Source: Iocasia fonsfrigidae | GTDB lineage: Bacteria > Bacillota > Halanaerobiia > Halanaerobiales > DTU029 | DNA: 64,000 nt | NCBI RefSeq assembly: GCF_017751145.1 | Contig: NZ_CP046640.1 | Location: forward strand, 3,142,137 to 3,206,136 | Direction: 5' to 3' | Notes under the pieces: generated by a model | What the model saw: only the letters and a program-made list of their open reading frames with translations | Databases searched by the model: none | What the model was told of the DNA's origin: nothing | Translations under genes and position numbers: made by a program | In this document: positions 1 through 9,560 of the stretch, piece by piece | How the letters are laid out: each line of letters opens with the position of its first letter | Numbering within the stretch: position 1 is the stretch's first letter

Positions 1-1346
1 AAAGAAGTTAATAAAGACTCTAAATTATCTGCTTTCTGCACATTAGCAAGTACCCGGGCTGTATTTAAAATATTTGATAGAAAATGTGGATTAATTTGAG
101 CCTGTAATGCCTTAAATTCAGCGTCCCTTTTCTGCTTTTCTTTGAACTTAATATCCTGCAGAAGATTTTGAATCTCTTTTACCATAACATCAAAATTACT
201 GGCCACCTCTGCAATTTCGTCCCTATTATTATCTGCAATACTAACTGTTAAGTTTCCTTTTTTGACCTCATCCATAGCCCTTATTAATCGCCGTAAAGGG
301 TTTGATATACTATCTGTAAAAAGAATAGATAATAGTGCAGCCAGAACAAAACAGACCAGTCCTAAAATTATAATCTTCCTACCGATTCTGCCTGATTCCA
401 TATTTAAGTATTTATATGGTATAGTACTTACCAGATACCAGGGGGCGTGTTTAATTGGAGAGTAGGCTATTAACTGTCTACTACCATCTATTGTCATATT
501 AAAGGTATTATCTTCAAGATTTTCTTCACTTACCTTAATATTCTCAACAAGCCCTACTGATTTATATAGTTCATTAATCGGGATAGTAGGACTCCTACTG
601 GAGACTACCTTACCATTTGAATCCATAACAAAAATCTCTGCCCCATCACCAATATCTATATTACTATATATCTTAGAAAAGAAACTTTCATTAGTTCTAA
701 TCATGATAACACCAATTATATCACCCTGATAAAGGCTTTTAATCGCCCTTCCTACAATTATACCATAAGGGTCTTTAACAACCCTGTCTACCATATGTTT
801 TTCATCTCTACTATCTATACCCCGCCAGACAGGTGCACCATCCCTATCCCTTATTTCACTTAAATATTCTACTAGATATTCATCTTTAAACTTCAATTTA
901 AAACCGGTATCACCATAGGCCAAAATCTGTTTATTATCATTGGTATAAATTAAAACATCGGAAACATCATGCAAAAAAGAAAATTTCTTGACCAGGGTAT
1001 TGTTTATATTATATTCAGCATTATGCATCTCCCATTCAGTCATCTTATTATAATTTAGTAAAACATCCTGCACCCTATCTGAAAAACCTATCTCAATAGT
1101 ATCATACTCCAGTCTATCTAATTCAACCATAATATTTCTGGAGACCTGATTTACTACCTGAGTAGAATAGGTATTTATCTTATTATAAATAGCCTCACTT
1201 GATTCCTGATATGAGAATATACTGGTCACTAACATCGGTAAGAGTGATAGGAGCAAAAATAAAATTATCAAACGATAGTGTATTTTTATACCTCTAATTT
1301 TATTGTAGAAAAGCTCTAAAAACCTTTTAAAAAACGCAAGTCTCAT
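1..1346 (-). CDS. YesM-type sensor histidine kinase, N-terminal 448 residues (3' end outside window)
   Basis: A reading frame runs from ATG at 1346 without a stop to the window edge. The first transmembrane segment lies near residues 22-45 (LIILFLLLSLLPMLVTSIF). An extracytoplasmic Cache-like sensor of about 270 residues, a second membrane segment and a HAMP region (DSISNPLRRLIRAMDE) follow. The frame then enters the His_kinase family (PF06580) phospho-acceptor motif LQAQINPHFLSNIL, and the ATPase domain is cut off. This family usually pairs with a YesN/AraC-type response regulator and controls sugar uptake genes. The partner would lie left of the window. The sensor part resembles that of the chemoreceptor at 29698-31752 in order and wording. 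The Shine-Dalgarno sequence is weak (GGGG about 9 nt upstream). Confidence 0.85.
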   Translation of the reverse strand, partial: MRLAFFKRFLELFYNKIRGIKIHYRLIILFLLLSLLPMLVTSIFSYQESSEAIYNKINTYSTQVVNQVSRNIMVELDRLEYDTIEIGFSDRVQDVLLNYNKMTEWEMHNAEYNINNTLVKKFSFLHDVSDVLIYTNDNKQILAYGDTGFKLKFKDEYLVEYLSEIRDRDGAPVWRGIDSRDEKHMVDRVVKDPYGIIVGRAIKSLYQGDIIGVIMIRTNESFFSKIYSNIDIGDGAEIFVMDSNGKVVSSRSPTIPINELYKSVGLVENIKVSEENLEDNTFNMTIDGSRQLIAYSPIKHAPWYLVSTIPYKYLNMESGRIGRKIIILGLVCFVLAALLSILFTDSISNPLRRLIRAMDEVKKGNLTVSIADNNRDEIAEVASNFDVMVKEIQNLLQDIKFKEKQKRDAEFKALQAQINPHFLSNILNTARVLANVQKADNLESLLTS

Positions 1347-1445
1347 ATATATGCCCCATTTATAATATTTTATATTAAATTATACCATAAAACCCTAAAA
1401 AACAACTACAAAAGAGTAATAATATATAATTAAAGTTAAACATAC

Positions 1446-1483
1446 AAAAAGAGAATCCTGCAAAAGATAAGGAATCTCTTTTT
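1446..1483 (-). terminator. intrinsic terminator after the beta-glucan operon
   Basis: Arms 1446-1458 and 1471-1483 pair over 13 bp with one mismatch around a 12-nt loop, and a T run follows on the minus strand. The sequence is almost the same as the terminator at 14648-14684, which suggests the two ends share ancestry (see the relic at 1491-1530). Confidence 0.7.
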
Positions 1484-1490
1484 GTTAGGC

Positions 1491-1530
1491 ATTACATTTA
1501 GAACTAGCTGGAAGTTTAACTGCCGTATTA
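1491..1530 (-). pseudogene. deleted relic of a DUF6171-like gene
   Basis: About 40 bp match the two ends of the intact gene at 14691-14951 but not its middle. On the minus strand it reads NTAVKLPA followed at once by SSK, which joins the intact protein's NTTVKLPAG segment (near residue 15) to its final PAGSKW. In the intact gene both junction points carry the 8-bp repeat CCAGCTGG, at 14896-14903 and 14704-14711, 192 bp apart. The relic retains one copy as CCAGCTAG. The simplest reading is loss of 192 bp by recombination between the short direct repeats, followed by decay of the 5' part. The terminator next to it is also shared with the intact copy. Confidence 0.65.
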
Positions 1531-1598
1531 AAATAACCCTAATAATAGAATAAAACCCTGGTTATATCTAGATTTTACCTCTAATTGTTATTTGAATA

Positions 1599-4559
1599 TT
1601 ATTTGAACACTATCTTTATCTTATGAACTTTATTATCTTGATATAATGGTATAGTGTTATTAACCCACTTATTACCATCAACTAAGATTTCCGCTTCATC
1701 ATCTTTCAACCTATATAAGCCGACAGGTTTTGCTATAGTTATTTCATATTCCGCCTTTTCCACTTTAAGATTATACGCTAAATGAGTTTCATCCATTCTC
1801 ATTATCGGATTAATATCTATTCCAGTCGGGGTAAAATCTATTCCTAATGAGGAAAAAAGTGATAAAGTCAGCCAACTTGCTGTACCGCTCAAAACTGGCC
1901 CTATATTTTCACCAGTATCACTATTATTATATTGTGTACAAAAACGAGGGTTGCCTGCAATTTTAAAAGGACTTTTCAACGTTTTATAAGGAAGCACTAA
2001 ATCTATCATCCAATATGCATTTTTAACAAGCAGTGCAGCTAAATCCCTGTCTTCAATTTCTTTTGCAGCTTTAATCATAGCTGATGTTGCCATCATACAA
2101 GCATGTTTAAATATCCCACCATTTTCACGATCACCTGGAAAGTATTCTCCAATAGCTGCATCCTCTGCAATCTTTTTTAAATCAATAGGGGTAATAAGCT
2201 TATAGCCATAGGGTGTTTTTAAATATCTATCTATAACATCTAACATGGTCCTTATTTGATCTTCATCAGCACAATCAGAAAGCACTGACCAGGTGAATGA
2301 ATTAAGAAAATAAGTCCCATCAATATCAGGATCAGCAGACAATCCATCACCTTTTGCACCAAGGTATTCGAATTCTTCTTCAAATCTATTAAATAATACC
2401 CTGGCAAAAAAATTGCTCTTCCATGCATGTTGCTGAACATTCTTATTTAATTCATTTGAAATATTCCTTAACTGATCTTCATATTCCAGGTCACCCTTCT
2501 TTGAAGCAAGAATACAGGTGTTATCTACTGCAACTTTTAAGAGAAAAGCATTCATGACACTCTCAGTATATTTACTTTCAAATGGTTTTTCACCTATCTC
2601 AAAACTATCTGCTAACTGTTCTTTATATTGTTTTTCCTTAGTAATACCATCTAAAAAATCACTATCTAACTTCAAACAATCATTCCAGTCAGCATTATCC
2701 AGTAAAGGCATGCCATGTTTACCTACCGAGATTCTGGAGGAATATCTTATAATACTCTTCATGGTTTCATAAATACTCCTTTTCCTTACTGGTTCTGTTC
2801 CGGCAATCTCCACTTCCTGATTAAGTATTGCTATATCTCCAGACAGGCTAACATACCTGTAAACCGCCTGAACCAACCACAAAGCATCATCTGACCATTT
2901 ACCAGGTTCTTTACCCTCCCAATAAAAATTGTGATAGGCATAGCCCAGTTCAAATACCTTAGCACACCATTCAATTATTAATTGTTTTACGAAAGTACTT
3001 TTACCCATGCCGATAAAATAATACATTGATGCAAATATATCCTGTATTTCCCTGAATCCTATTTCACGATACCCTTTCTGGGTTTGAGCAAAAGACCTTG
3101 ATACAAAAGTCTGATACAAGACCTGAAAAGGAAGGTTTTTGTTCACATAGGTGTTAAAGTGTTTTTCTGAAGTCTTTAACTCAATAAATCCCCGATACCT
3201 GTTGTAAAAATCTTTTTGTTTTTCCAGTACATTATCGAGCTCTTCTGGTTTACAGAACTTATCTATTAGATTATCAATTTTATTGTTAAAGACCTTACTA
3301 TCTAAATCAGCTTCTTCTTTAGTGGACATTAACCCGGTGAAATTGTTTACTATACCCTCTCCTTCAGCAGACAAATCTATATCTGCACCTAAAGCAAAAA
3401 ATCCTGGCCCCTTTCTAGTGGACTGGTTACTTAAATATAATAAGCCTTCTGGGTTTTCTAATGTACCGTTACCAACAAATTGATTATAATCTGCACAATA
3501 ACTTTTTGGAAAATATGTTTTATTTCCATCATGTACCAGCATTGTATTAAATCTTATATCACTTTTTACATATTCAGGATAATAATCTGGACTGATAGTA
3601 ACTATTGAGCCTTCATCTGTTTTTAATATTTTGGATTGCATAATTATATTACTATATAATATATCCTCAAACAAGGCATGAGGTGCTGCCGAACCAAACA
3701 TCCCTGTATATATCAATTTAATATTTCTGCATCTATTAGTTTTATTTTTTATCTTTATTTGCTGTACTTCTGTAGCAATCGGCATACCTTCCAGCTGAGG
3801 TAATATAAATATTTTTCTTTCAATCTCTAAACCACATTTTGTTTTATATTTTATAATAGTATTGTTTTGTGAATGTATGCAGAAGGCTGATTTTATATTA
3901 TCATCATCTGGGGATGCTGAATAAAATATCTTTTTACTGTCTTCCACTAAGTAAAACTGTCGATTAGCTGGAAAACCATTCTCTTCCTGACGCATATCCC
4001 ATCTCGTTGCTAGCACCTGAGTAGCTGCATGAGAACGAAAGCTTCCCCGGCCCAGGCTATCTACAACACTTTTAGGTGTAGTCTGTAATGGATATTTATA
4101 ATCCATCCTATTTCCAAGTAATAAATTTATATTAAAGTGAGGCCCTGGAGCCGGAGTACTTATATCAACTATATGTTCTCCACCTTCATTTATTTTCCCT
4201 GCCCATTTACACACATTGGAAAGACTTGATTTTATTAAAATCCTTATCTTTTCCGGAATATTAATTTGACTAACTTCCTTTTCTCTTATATAAATAACAG
4301 GTTGTTTATTATTAACAATTAAGAGTGAAGATTCTTTACCTTTCATTAGCAAATTAATGTATTGATTAATCTTTTTATCATTTAAAAGTTTTAAAACCAC
4401 TGGTGCCTTGATAGGTAGGTTAGAAACTCCTATAACCTGTTGGTGAGTTGTATTTAAAAAAACACTATCAGTATTCCCAGTAATAAAATTGTTAAACTTC
4501 TTTATTAAAACCTCTTCTGCAGATATTAGTTCACTGCGAGCCGTTATTTCTTGATACAT
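1599..4559 (-). CDS. cellodextrin phosphorylase, GH94
   Basis: The product has 986 residues. It phosphorolyses cellodextrins from the non-reducing end to glucose 1-phosphate and a shortened chain in the cytoplasm, which saves ATP relative to hydrolysis. Length and many conserved blocks match the Clostridium thermocellum cellodextrin phosphorylase type as I recall it (984 residues): QTTPKSVVDSLGRGSFRSHA, QEENGFPANRQFYL, QKGYREIGFREIQD, ADWNDCLKLD with the general-acid Asp, and GDRENGGIFKHA. No signal peptide is present. It is the last gene of the beta-glucan operon, behind GH16 and GH1, with AAAGGAG 8 nt before the ATG. A preference for beta-1,3 or mixed-linkage oligosaccharides cannot be excluded, because the neighbour is a laminarinase-type enzyme. 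Confidence 0.88.
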   Translation of the reverse strand: MYQEITARSELISAEEVLIKKFNNFITGNTDSVFLNTTHQQVIGVSNLPIKAPVVLKLLNDKKINQYINLLMKGKESSLLIVNNKQPVIYIREKEVSQINIPEKIRILIKSSLSNVCKWAGKINEGGEHIVDISTPAPGPHFNINLLLGNRMDYKYPLQTTPKSVVDSLGRGSFRSHAATQVLATRWDMRQEENGFPANRQFYLVEDSKKIFYSASPDDDNIKSAFCIHSQNNTIIKYKTKCGLEIERKIFILPQLEGMPIATEVQQIKIKNKTNRCRNIKLIYTGMFGSAAPHALFEDILYSNIIMQSKILKTDEGSIVTISPDYYPEYVKSDIRFNTMLVHDGNKTYFPKSYCADYNQFVGNGTLENPEGLLYLSNQSTRKGPGFFALGADIDLSAEGEGIVNNFTGLMSTKEEADLDSKVFNNKIDNLIDKFCKPEELDNVLEKQKDFYNRYRGFIELKTSEKHFNTYVNKNLPFQVLYQTFVSRSFAQTQKGYREIGFREIQDIFASMYYFIGMGKSTFVKQLIIEWCAKVFELGYAYHNFYWEGKEPGKWSDDALWLVQAVYRYVSLSGDIAILNQEVEIAGTEPVRKRSIYETMKSIIRYSSRISVGKHGMPLLDNADWNDCLKLDSDFLDGITKEKQYKEQLADSFEIGEKPFESKYTESVMNAFLLKVAVDNTCILASKKGDLEYEDQLRNISNELNKNVQQHAWKSNFFARVLFNRFEEEFEYLGAKGDGLSADPDIDGTYFLNSFTWSVLSDCADEDQIRTMLDVIDRYLKTPYGYKLITPIDLKKIAEDAAIGEYFPGDRENGGIFKHACMMATSAMIKAAKEIEDRDLAALLVKNAYWMIDLVLPYKTLKSPFKIAGNPRFCTQYNNSDTGENIGPVLSGTASWLTLSLFSSLGIDFTPTGIDINPIMRMDETHLAYNLKVEKAEYEITIAKPVGLYRLKDDEAEILVDGNKWVNNTIPLYQDNKVHKIKIVFK

Positions 4560-4713
4560 ATATAAACTCCTTTATTAAAATTATATTTCCAGCAATTAAT
4601 CCTCACATCTTTTTTATTATCTAAGATATTAATCTCTGTATCAACTCTATCTGTTTAAAATGTAAATCTATTCGACAATCTAGATCATATTATCTCATGA
4701 TAGGCCGATTATA

Positions 4714-6138
4714 TTAATACATTTCCTCATATTCTGAATCCCATTTTTCATCGTCAATAGTCCGAGGATCTGTATCTTGATAATATCTAACATAGTCGAC
4801 TTTCATTGTTTGAGGAAATGGTGTTGTCTCATCTGGATAACCAGGCCAGGAACCGCCGACTGCCAGATTAAGTAGCATATAAAAATCATGATCAAATACC
4901 CAATCTGCCTCTCCTGCTTCATGTTTATTTACTACATGGTATAAAACATCATCTACATAGAATTCTAATTCATCTTCATCCCATTCTAAGATAAAATCAT
5001 GATATTTATCAGAGAACTTTTCACCTAACGGTAACTCATATTTATGACCTATTCCTGGGCCTGCACTAACAGGGCCATGTGATGTTCCATGTATAATATT
5101 TGGTTCATGACCAAGATATTCCATAATATCAATTTCTCCACAGGCAGGCCAGATAGCAGTATCCTCATTACTCCCTAACAACCAGATGGCTGGCCATATT
5201 CCCTGTCCTCCCTCTGGTAATTTAGCTCTTACTTCAATCCTACCATATTTAAAGGTATATTTATCTTTTGTGTTCAGCCTTGCAGATGTATAATGTAGTC
5301 TTTTGCCCATATCTATTCGAGTTTCTTCTCTTGCTTCTATAACTAACTTACCATTTTCTATATAAGCATTATCCTCAGTATAGTATTCTGCTTCTTCATT
5401 ACCCCAGGCATCAGGTGATCCATCCTGATTCCAATCAGGACCATTGCCTAATTGAAAATTCCAGATATCAGTATTTATTTCAGAACTATTAAATTCTTCA
5501 CTCCAAACTAGTTCCCAGTTCTCAACTTTATCTTCATCTGCTTCTGTTTTTGTACCTTCTGCAACCATTTCAACCTGTCCAGTTTCTTTTAATACTATAT
5601 TATCGATCCAATAATTACCTTCATTGAGAAGCCATATCTCGAATCGAGTATTTTCATCTGTTTTTTGACCCATCACAAATTCAACTTGATATGTTTTCAT
5701 CTCTGTAGATAATGTTTTGTTATCCTGTATATAAGCAGTCCAACTCCTACGGGCATCTGCCCCCAACTTGATTACTATACCATTATTGCTATCTGACCTG
5801 GCATCAAAAGTAATTTGATATTTCTTACCTCTTTCTAAATTAACAGGTCCTTGCATTAATTGTATAGAATGTTCTTGTTGACCAGCATCAGTTACTTCTG
5901 CTTTAAATGCTCCATTTTCTAAATAACCCTTTACTATGCCACCAGAATTTGTATGTAAAACCCAGCTACCTTTAGTATCAACAAAGCCTTCTTCATCAGG
6001 CTGATTTAAAGAAAGTTCTTTAGTAAAGTCACCATTTCCAATAATATTGAGCATATCATTAGCCTGAGCAAATACTAAACCAGAAAAAACCATAAGACTA
6101 GATAATAAAATAATCGCTAATTTAATTCCTTTTTTCAT
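4714..6138 (-). CDS. secreted CBM-GH16 endo-beta-1,3(4)-glucanase (laminarinase type)
   Basis: The product has 474 residues from the ATG at 6138. The GTG nine bases upstream is rejected because the Shine-Dalgarno AAAGGAG abuts it. A signal peptide ends near FAQA at residue 26. A carbohydrate-binding domain of CBM4/9 type spans about residues 30-190. The GH16 domain spans about 207-458, with catalytic motif GEIDIMEYLG: Glu335 nucleophile, Asp337 and Glu340 acid/base. The extra Met between Asp and the second Glu is the EXDXXE form of laminarinases rather than the EXDXE form of lichenases. The enzyme would cut laminarin or mixed-linkage glucan outside the cell and feed the Opp-type importer. A repeated 61-bp element lies about 34 nt before the start. 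Confidence 0.9.
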   Translation of the reverse strand: MKKGIKLAIILLSSLMVFSGLVFAQANDMLNIIGNGDFTKELSLNQPDEEGFVDTKGSWVLHTNSGGIVKGYLENGAFKAEVTDAGQQEHSIQLMQGPVNLERGKKYQITFDARSDSNNGIVIKLGADARRSWTAYIQDNKTLSTEMKTYQVEFVMGQKTDENTRFEIWLLNEGNYWIDNIVLKETGQVEMVAEGTKTEADEDKVENWELVWSEEFNSSEINTDIWNFQLGNGPDWNQDGSPDAWGNEEAEYYTEDNAYIENGKLVIEAREETRIDMGKRLHYTSARLNTKDKYTFKYGRIEVRAKLPEGGQGIWPAIWLLGSNEDTAIWPACGEIDIMEYLGHEPNIIHGTSHGPVSAGPGIGHKYELPLGEKFSDKYHDFILEWDEDELEFYVDDVLYHVVNKHEAGEADWVFDHDFYMLLNLAVGGSWPGYPDETTPFPQTMKVDYVRYYQDTDPRTIDDEKWDSEYEEMY

Positions 6139-6171
6139 TTTTCCCACTCCTTTAGTAAATTTAAACTAAAC

Positions 6172-6232
6172 AAACAATGTCAACCACCTACTAGATAGAA
6201 CTATACTTTTATAATCACCTCCCCATGAAACT
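6172..6232 (-). repeat. 5'-UTR repeat, copy A
   Basis: This 61-bp stretch matches 13243-13304 at about 57 of 62 positions. It sits in the gap between the GH1 and GH16 genes, just before the GH16 start. The other copy sits just before the binding-protein start. Read on the minus strand, each copy holds a strong GGGGAGGTGAT Shine-Dalgarno-like segment that has no suitable ATG after it. Its role is unknown: ribosome standby, RNA processing or transcript stability are all possible. Confidence 0.75.
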
Positions 6233-6257
6233 ATAATATTTAAGTAAGGGAAAATTT

Positions 6258-7610
6258 CTACAAGTCTTTCAACCCATTTTGAGCAATAAGTTCTTGATAC
6301 CATCTAGCACTATCTTTTAAGATTCTCCGCTGCTTATTTTCATAATCTATATATATTATTCCAAAACGTTTGCTATAACCATAGGCCCATTCAAAATTAT
6401 CCATTAATGACCAGAGATAATAACCCTTTAAAGGCACTCCATCTCTAATTGCTTTATGGGCAGCCTTGATATGTTTTTCTAAATATTTAATACGATTTTT
6501 ATCATATACTTTACCGTCTTCGGTAAGTTGATCATCAAAAGCAGCACCATTTTCTGTAATATAGAGTGGTTTTGAGGTGTAATCCCTATTTAATCTTTTT
6601 AAGAGGTCATATAAGCCCTCAGGGTAAATTTCCCAGTCCATGGCAGTATACTCTGATTTCTGTGGGGCAAGTTGTTTATACTTAAAAAAACTGTCTTCAT
6701 CATAGCTAACCACTGCCCTTGAATAGTAATTGATACCAAGAAAATCTATCTCCTGACTAATAATATCCATGTCTTTATCTTCAATCTCAATTTTATTTAA
6801 TTCTTCCTGGTAGAGATTCATTAAAATCTCAGGGTACTTCCCTTTAAAAATTGGATCCAAAAACCAGCGGTTATTAAAAGCATCACAATAATTCCGGGCC
6901 AATCTATCACTCTCACTATCTGAGGCTGCATAAACATGATTTAAATCCAGGGTAATACCTATCTCCCCATTAAGTCCGCTCTCTCTAAAACCCTTAACAG
7001 CCATACCATGTGAAAGCAGGAGATTATGGGCAACTTGTATTGCCTTACCCAGGTCCTGATAACCCGGTGCATGTTCAGCAAGGAAATTTCCTGAAAAAGC
7101 TACTACAAAGGGTTCATTATGGGGAACCCAGCGGGGAACAAAATCCCCCAGTTCCCTGTACATTAACTGAACATATTCATTAAAATATTTGACTGTATCC
7201 CTGTTTTCCCAGCCACCTTTTTCCTGTAATTTTTGCGGTAAGTCCCAGTGGTAAAGGGTTACAAGTGGTTTTATTTCTACCTCCAGCAAAGCATCTAACA
7301 GGCGTTTATAAAAATCGAGACCCTTTTGCTCAACCCTTCCTTTCCCATCTGGTAAGATACGCGGCCAGGCAATAGAAAAACGGTAGCTGTTAAGCCCCAG
7401 TTCCTTCATAAGTACTACATCTTCCCGATAGCGGTGATAATGGTCACAGGCTACATCACCTGTATCATTATTTACTATATTCCCTCTACTATGGGTAAAC
7501 CTATCCCAGATAGATTCCCCCTTGCCGTCTTCCTGATAAGCCCCTTCAATCTGATAAGAAGCAGTTGCAGCCCCCCATGCAAAATCCTCTGGAAAAATGA
7601 ATTCTGTCAT
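6258..7610 (-). CDS. bglA: GH1 beta-glucosidase
   Basis: The product has 450 residues, the normal GH1 length, and no signal peptide, so it acts in the cytoplasm on imported beta-glucosides. The N-terminal signature FAWGAATASYQIEGAY, the YHWDLPQKLQ block, acid/base Glu166 in WVPHNEPF and nucleophile Glu353 in YITENGAA are all present. The usual TxNEP threonine is replaced (PHNEP), which is a mild departure. It is the sixth gene of the operon. Together with the GH94 phosphorylase it offers both hydrolysis and phosphorolysis of the oligosaccharides. Confidence 0.93.
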   Translation of the reverse strand: MTEFIFPEDFAWGAATASYQIEGAYQEDGKGESIWDRFTHSRGNIVNNDTGDVACDHYHRYREDVVLMKELGLNSYRFSIAWPRILPDGKGRVEQKGLDFYKRLLDALLEVEIKPLVTLYHWDLPQKLQEKGGWENRDTVKYFNEYVQLMYRELGDFVPRWVPHNEPFVVAFSGNFLAEHAPGYQDLGKAIQVAHNLLLSHGMAVKGFRESGLNGEIGITLDLNHVYAASDSESDRLARNYCDAFNNRWFLDPIFKGKYPEILMNLYQEELNKIEIEDKDMDIISQEIDFLGINYYSRAVVSYDEDSFFKYKQLAPQKSEYTAMDWEIYPEGLYDLLKRLNRDYTSKPLYITENGAAFDDQLTEDGKVYDKNRIKYLEKHIKAAHKAIRDGVPLKGYYLWSLMDNFEWAYGYSKRFGIIYIDYENKQRRILKDSARWYQELIAQNGLKDL

Positions 7611-7653
7611 TAATAATTCCCCCTTAATCTAGATGTTTTTGTTATATTTTAAC

Positions 7654-8577
7654 TTATTTATTACTAAAAAGCACGCTGTGACCTTTTTCTATCTCTACAA
7701 AACCCTTTCCTGCATTATCTTTATAGAAGTCCTCAACATCATCTATAATTTTCTCTGGTAAAAATTCTTTAGTAGCATCCCATCTATTTCCTATTTCCGG
7801 GACAGATTCAAATAACATCTGGGTATATGGGTGTACAGGGTTTTCATAAATCTTTTTGGTATTTCCCCGTTCAACCAGTCTGCCTTTATACATGATTAGT
7901 GATTCATCACTAATATAATAACCTAAATTCAAATCATGGGTAATAAAAATAACAGACATACCATTTTTCTTGCATAACTCAAGCAGCAAATTTAAAACAC
8001 CAATACGTGTTGAAGCATCTAACATACTTATTAATTCATCAGCAATTAAAAGATCTACATCCATCAATAAAGCCCTTGCTATAAGCAATCTCTGTAATTG
8101 GCCACCACTAAGCTGGTGCGGGAATTTACCCAGTATCCTATCTGGATTAAGGTTAACATCATTTAATACTTGATTTATTCTTTTTTCTTGATTTGATTTA
8201 TCATAAGCAAAGGAATTATAAAGCATATCAAAGACCCTATCAATACGATATAAGGGATTAAAGGTTGCAAAAGGGTCCTGAAAAATTCCCTGTACTTTCT
8301 TATAATATTCTTTCAGCTCTTTCTTATCATCAATTCCAGCAATATCCCTATCTTTATAATAGATATGTCCATCTGAAGGTTTGAGTAACTTTAAAATCAT
8401 CTTGCCTATTGTTGTCTTCCCACTACCACTTTCTCCAATTAATGATAAAACTGTTCCTGGTTTAATATCAAAGGACACATCTTTAACTGCCACTGTATAT
8501 TCTACTTTAAAGATCCCACTCTTAAATACCTTAGTTAAATTTTTGATTGACATAATATATTTATCATTCTCAGCCAT
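7654..8577 (-). CDS. Opp-family ABC importer ATPase (OppF-like)
   Basis: The product has 307 residues from the ATG at 8577, which overlaps the stop of the upstream ATPase by 8 bp (ATGGCTGA). Earlier in-frame starts would run far into that gene. Walker A is GESGSGKTTIGK, the signature is LSGGQLQRLLIARAL, and the Walker B region is DLLIADELISML. The C-terminal oligo_HPY region is shorter than in the partner and lacks its Cys cluster. It forms the second ATPase of the importer encoded by 7654-13215. Here the importer most likely carries beta-gluco-oligosaccharides rather than peptides, judged from the operon. Confidence 0.88.
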   Translation of the reverse strand: MAENDKYIMSIKNLTKVFKSGIFKVEYTVAVKDVSFDIKPGTVLSLIGESGSGKTTIGKMILKLLKPSDGHIYYKDRDIAGIDDKKELKEYYKKVQGIFQDPFATFNPLYRIDRVFDMLYNSFAYDKSNQEKRINQVLNDVNLNPDRILGKFPHQLSGGQLQRLLIARALLMDVDLLIADELISMLDASTRIGVLNLLLELCKKNGMSVIFITHDLNLGYYISDESLIMYKGRLVERGNTKKIYENPVHPYTQMLFESVPEIGNRWDATKEFLPEKIIDDVEDFYKDNAGKGFVEIEKGHSVLFSNK

Positions 8578-9556
8578 TATGATCACTTCCCAATTCCTTC
8601 CATCTCCAACACGATACATAATGTCCTTCAGCCACTTTTTCCCTGACAGGTGTTTTTTCACACTGTTCTACAGCATAGGGACACCTGTATCTAAATCTAC
8701 ACCCTTCTCCAATATTTAATAAATAGGGTGGAGTGCCTTTGATACCAGAGAGTTTTTTATCCCTGTACTGTATCCCTACCTGTGGTAGTGAAGCAATTAA
8801 GGCCCTGGTATAAGGGTGTCTTGCCTTGTTGACTATTTCATCAGTCGGACCAAGCTCAGTAAAATGACCGGCATACATAATCATAAGTCTCTCTGCTATC
8901 TGATATAATATTGACAGGTCATGGGTAATAAAAATGGCAGAACCAATAATCCCTTTATCACGTAGATTAGCCAGCATAGTGGCTACAAAGCGCTGGGAAC
9001 TAACATCAAGGGCTGAAGTAATCTCATCAGCAATTATTAATTCAGGGTCAAGAATTGTCGAGACAACCATAATAACCCTTTGTTTCATCCCACCTGACAG
9101 CTCTATAGAATATCTATTTAATACAGATGGGGTTAAATTAACCAGCTCAAGTCTTTCTTCCACCTTGTCAAAGAACTTACGACCTGTACTAATTCCGTGT
9201 TCCTGCACCAGATCTCTTATCAGGGTTTTAATCTTCTTGGTTGGGCTAAAGGCATCAAGGGCATATTGTGGTATTAATGATATATTCCTTAAGCGCATTT
9301 TTTGAAATTCTGCTTGATTCATTCCCATTATATTTTTTCCAAGCAATCTTACATCACCTGAAATATAATGTAAAGGGGGTTTCCGGGAAATTAGAGTACT
9401 GGCCAGGGTACTTTTCCCACAGCCTGATTCACCTGCCAAACCCAGTATTTCACCCTTTCTAATGTTTAGGCTTATATCGTCCACAGCCTTAACCTCACCC
9501 TTTAAAACCTTATAATATGCCTTTAGGTTCTTTATCTCTAATATATTTTTACTCAT
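8570..9556 (-). CDS. Opp-family ABC importer ATPase (OppD-like)
   Basis: The product has 328 residues. Walker A is GESGCGKSTLAS, the signature is ELSGGMKQRVIM, and the Walker B region is ELIIADEITSALD. The C-terminus has the oligo_HPY segment with the Cys pattern CRFRYRCPYAVEQC seen in DppD/OppD proteins. It is coupled to the next ATPase by overlap and follows the permease gene by only 4 bp. Opp-type transporters with sugar ligands are known in Thermotogales and archaea. The glycosidases in this operon support the same use here. Confidence 0.88.
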   Translation of the reverse strand: MSKNILEIKNLKAYYKVLKGEVKAVDDISLNIRKGEILGLAGESGCGKSTLASTLISRKPPLHYISGDVRLLGKNIMGMNQAEFQKMRLRNISLIPQYALDAFSPTKKIKTLIRDLVQEHGISTGRKFFDKVEERLELVNLTPSVLNRYSIELSGGMKQRVIMVVSTILDPELIIADEITSALDVSSQRFVATMLANLRDKGIIGSAIFITHDLSILYQIAERLMIMYAGHFTELGPTDEIVNKARHPYTRALIASLPQVGIQYRDKKLSGIKGTPPYLLNIGEGCRFRYRCPYAVEQCEKTPVREKVAEGHYVSCWRWKELGSDHNG

Positions 9557-9560
9557 CGGC

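Noticed and set aside
6130-6147. GTG start at 6147 for GH16
   Set aside because: The Shine-Dalgarno AAAGGAG directly abuts that GTG, while it is 8 nt from the ATG at 6138.
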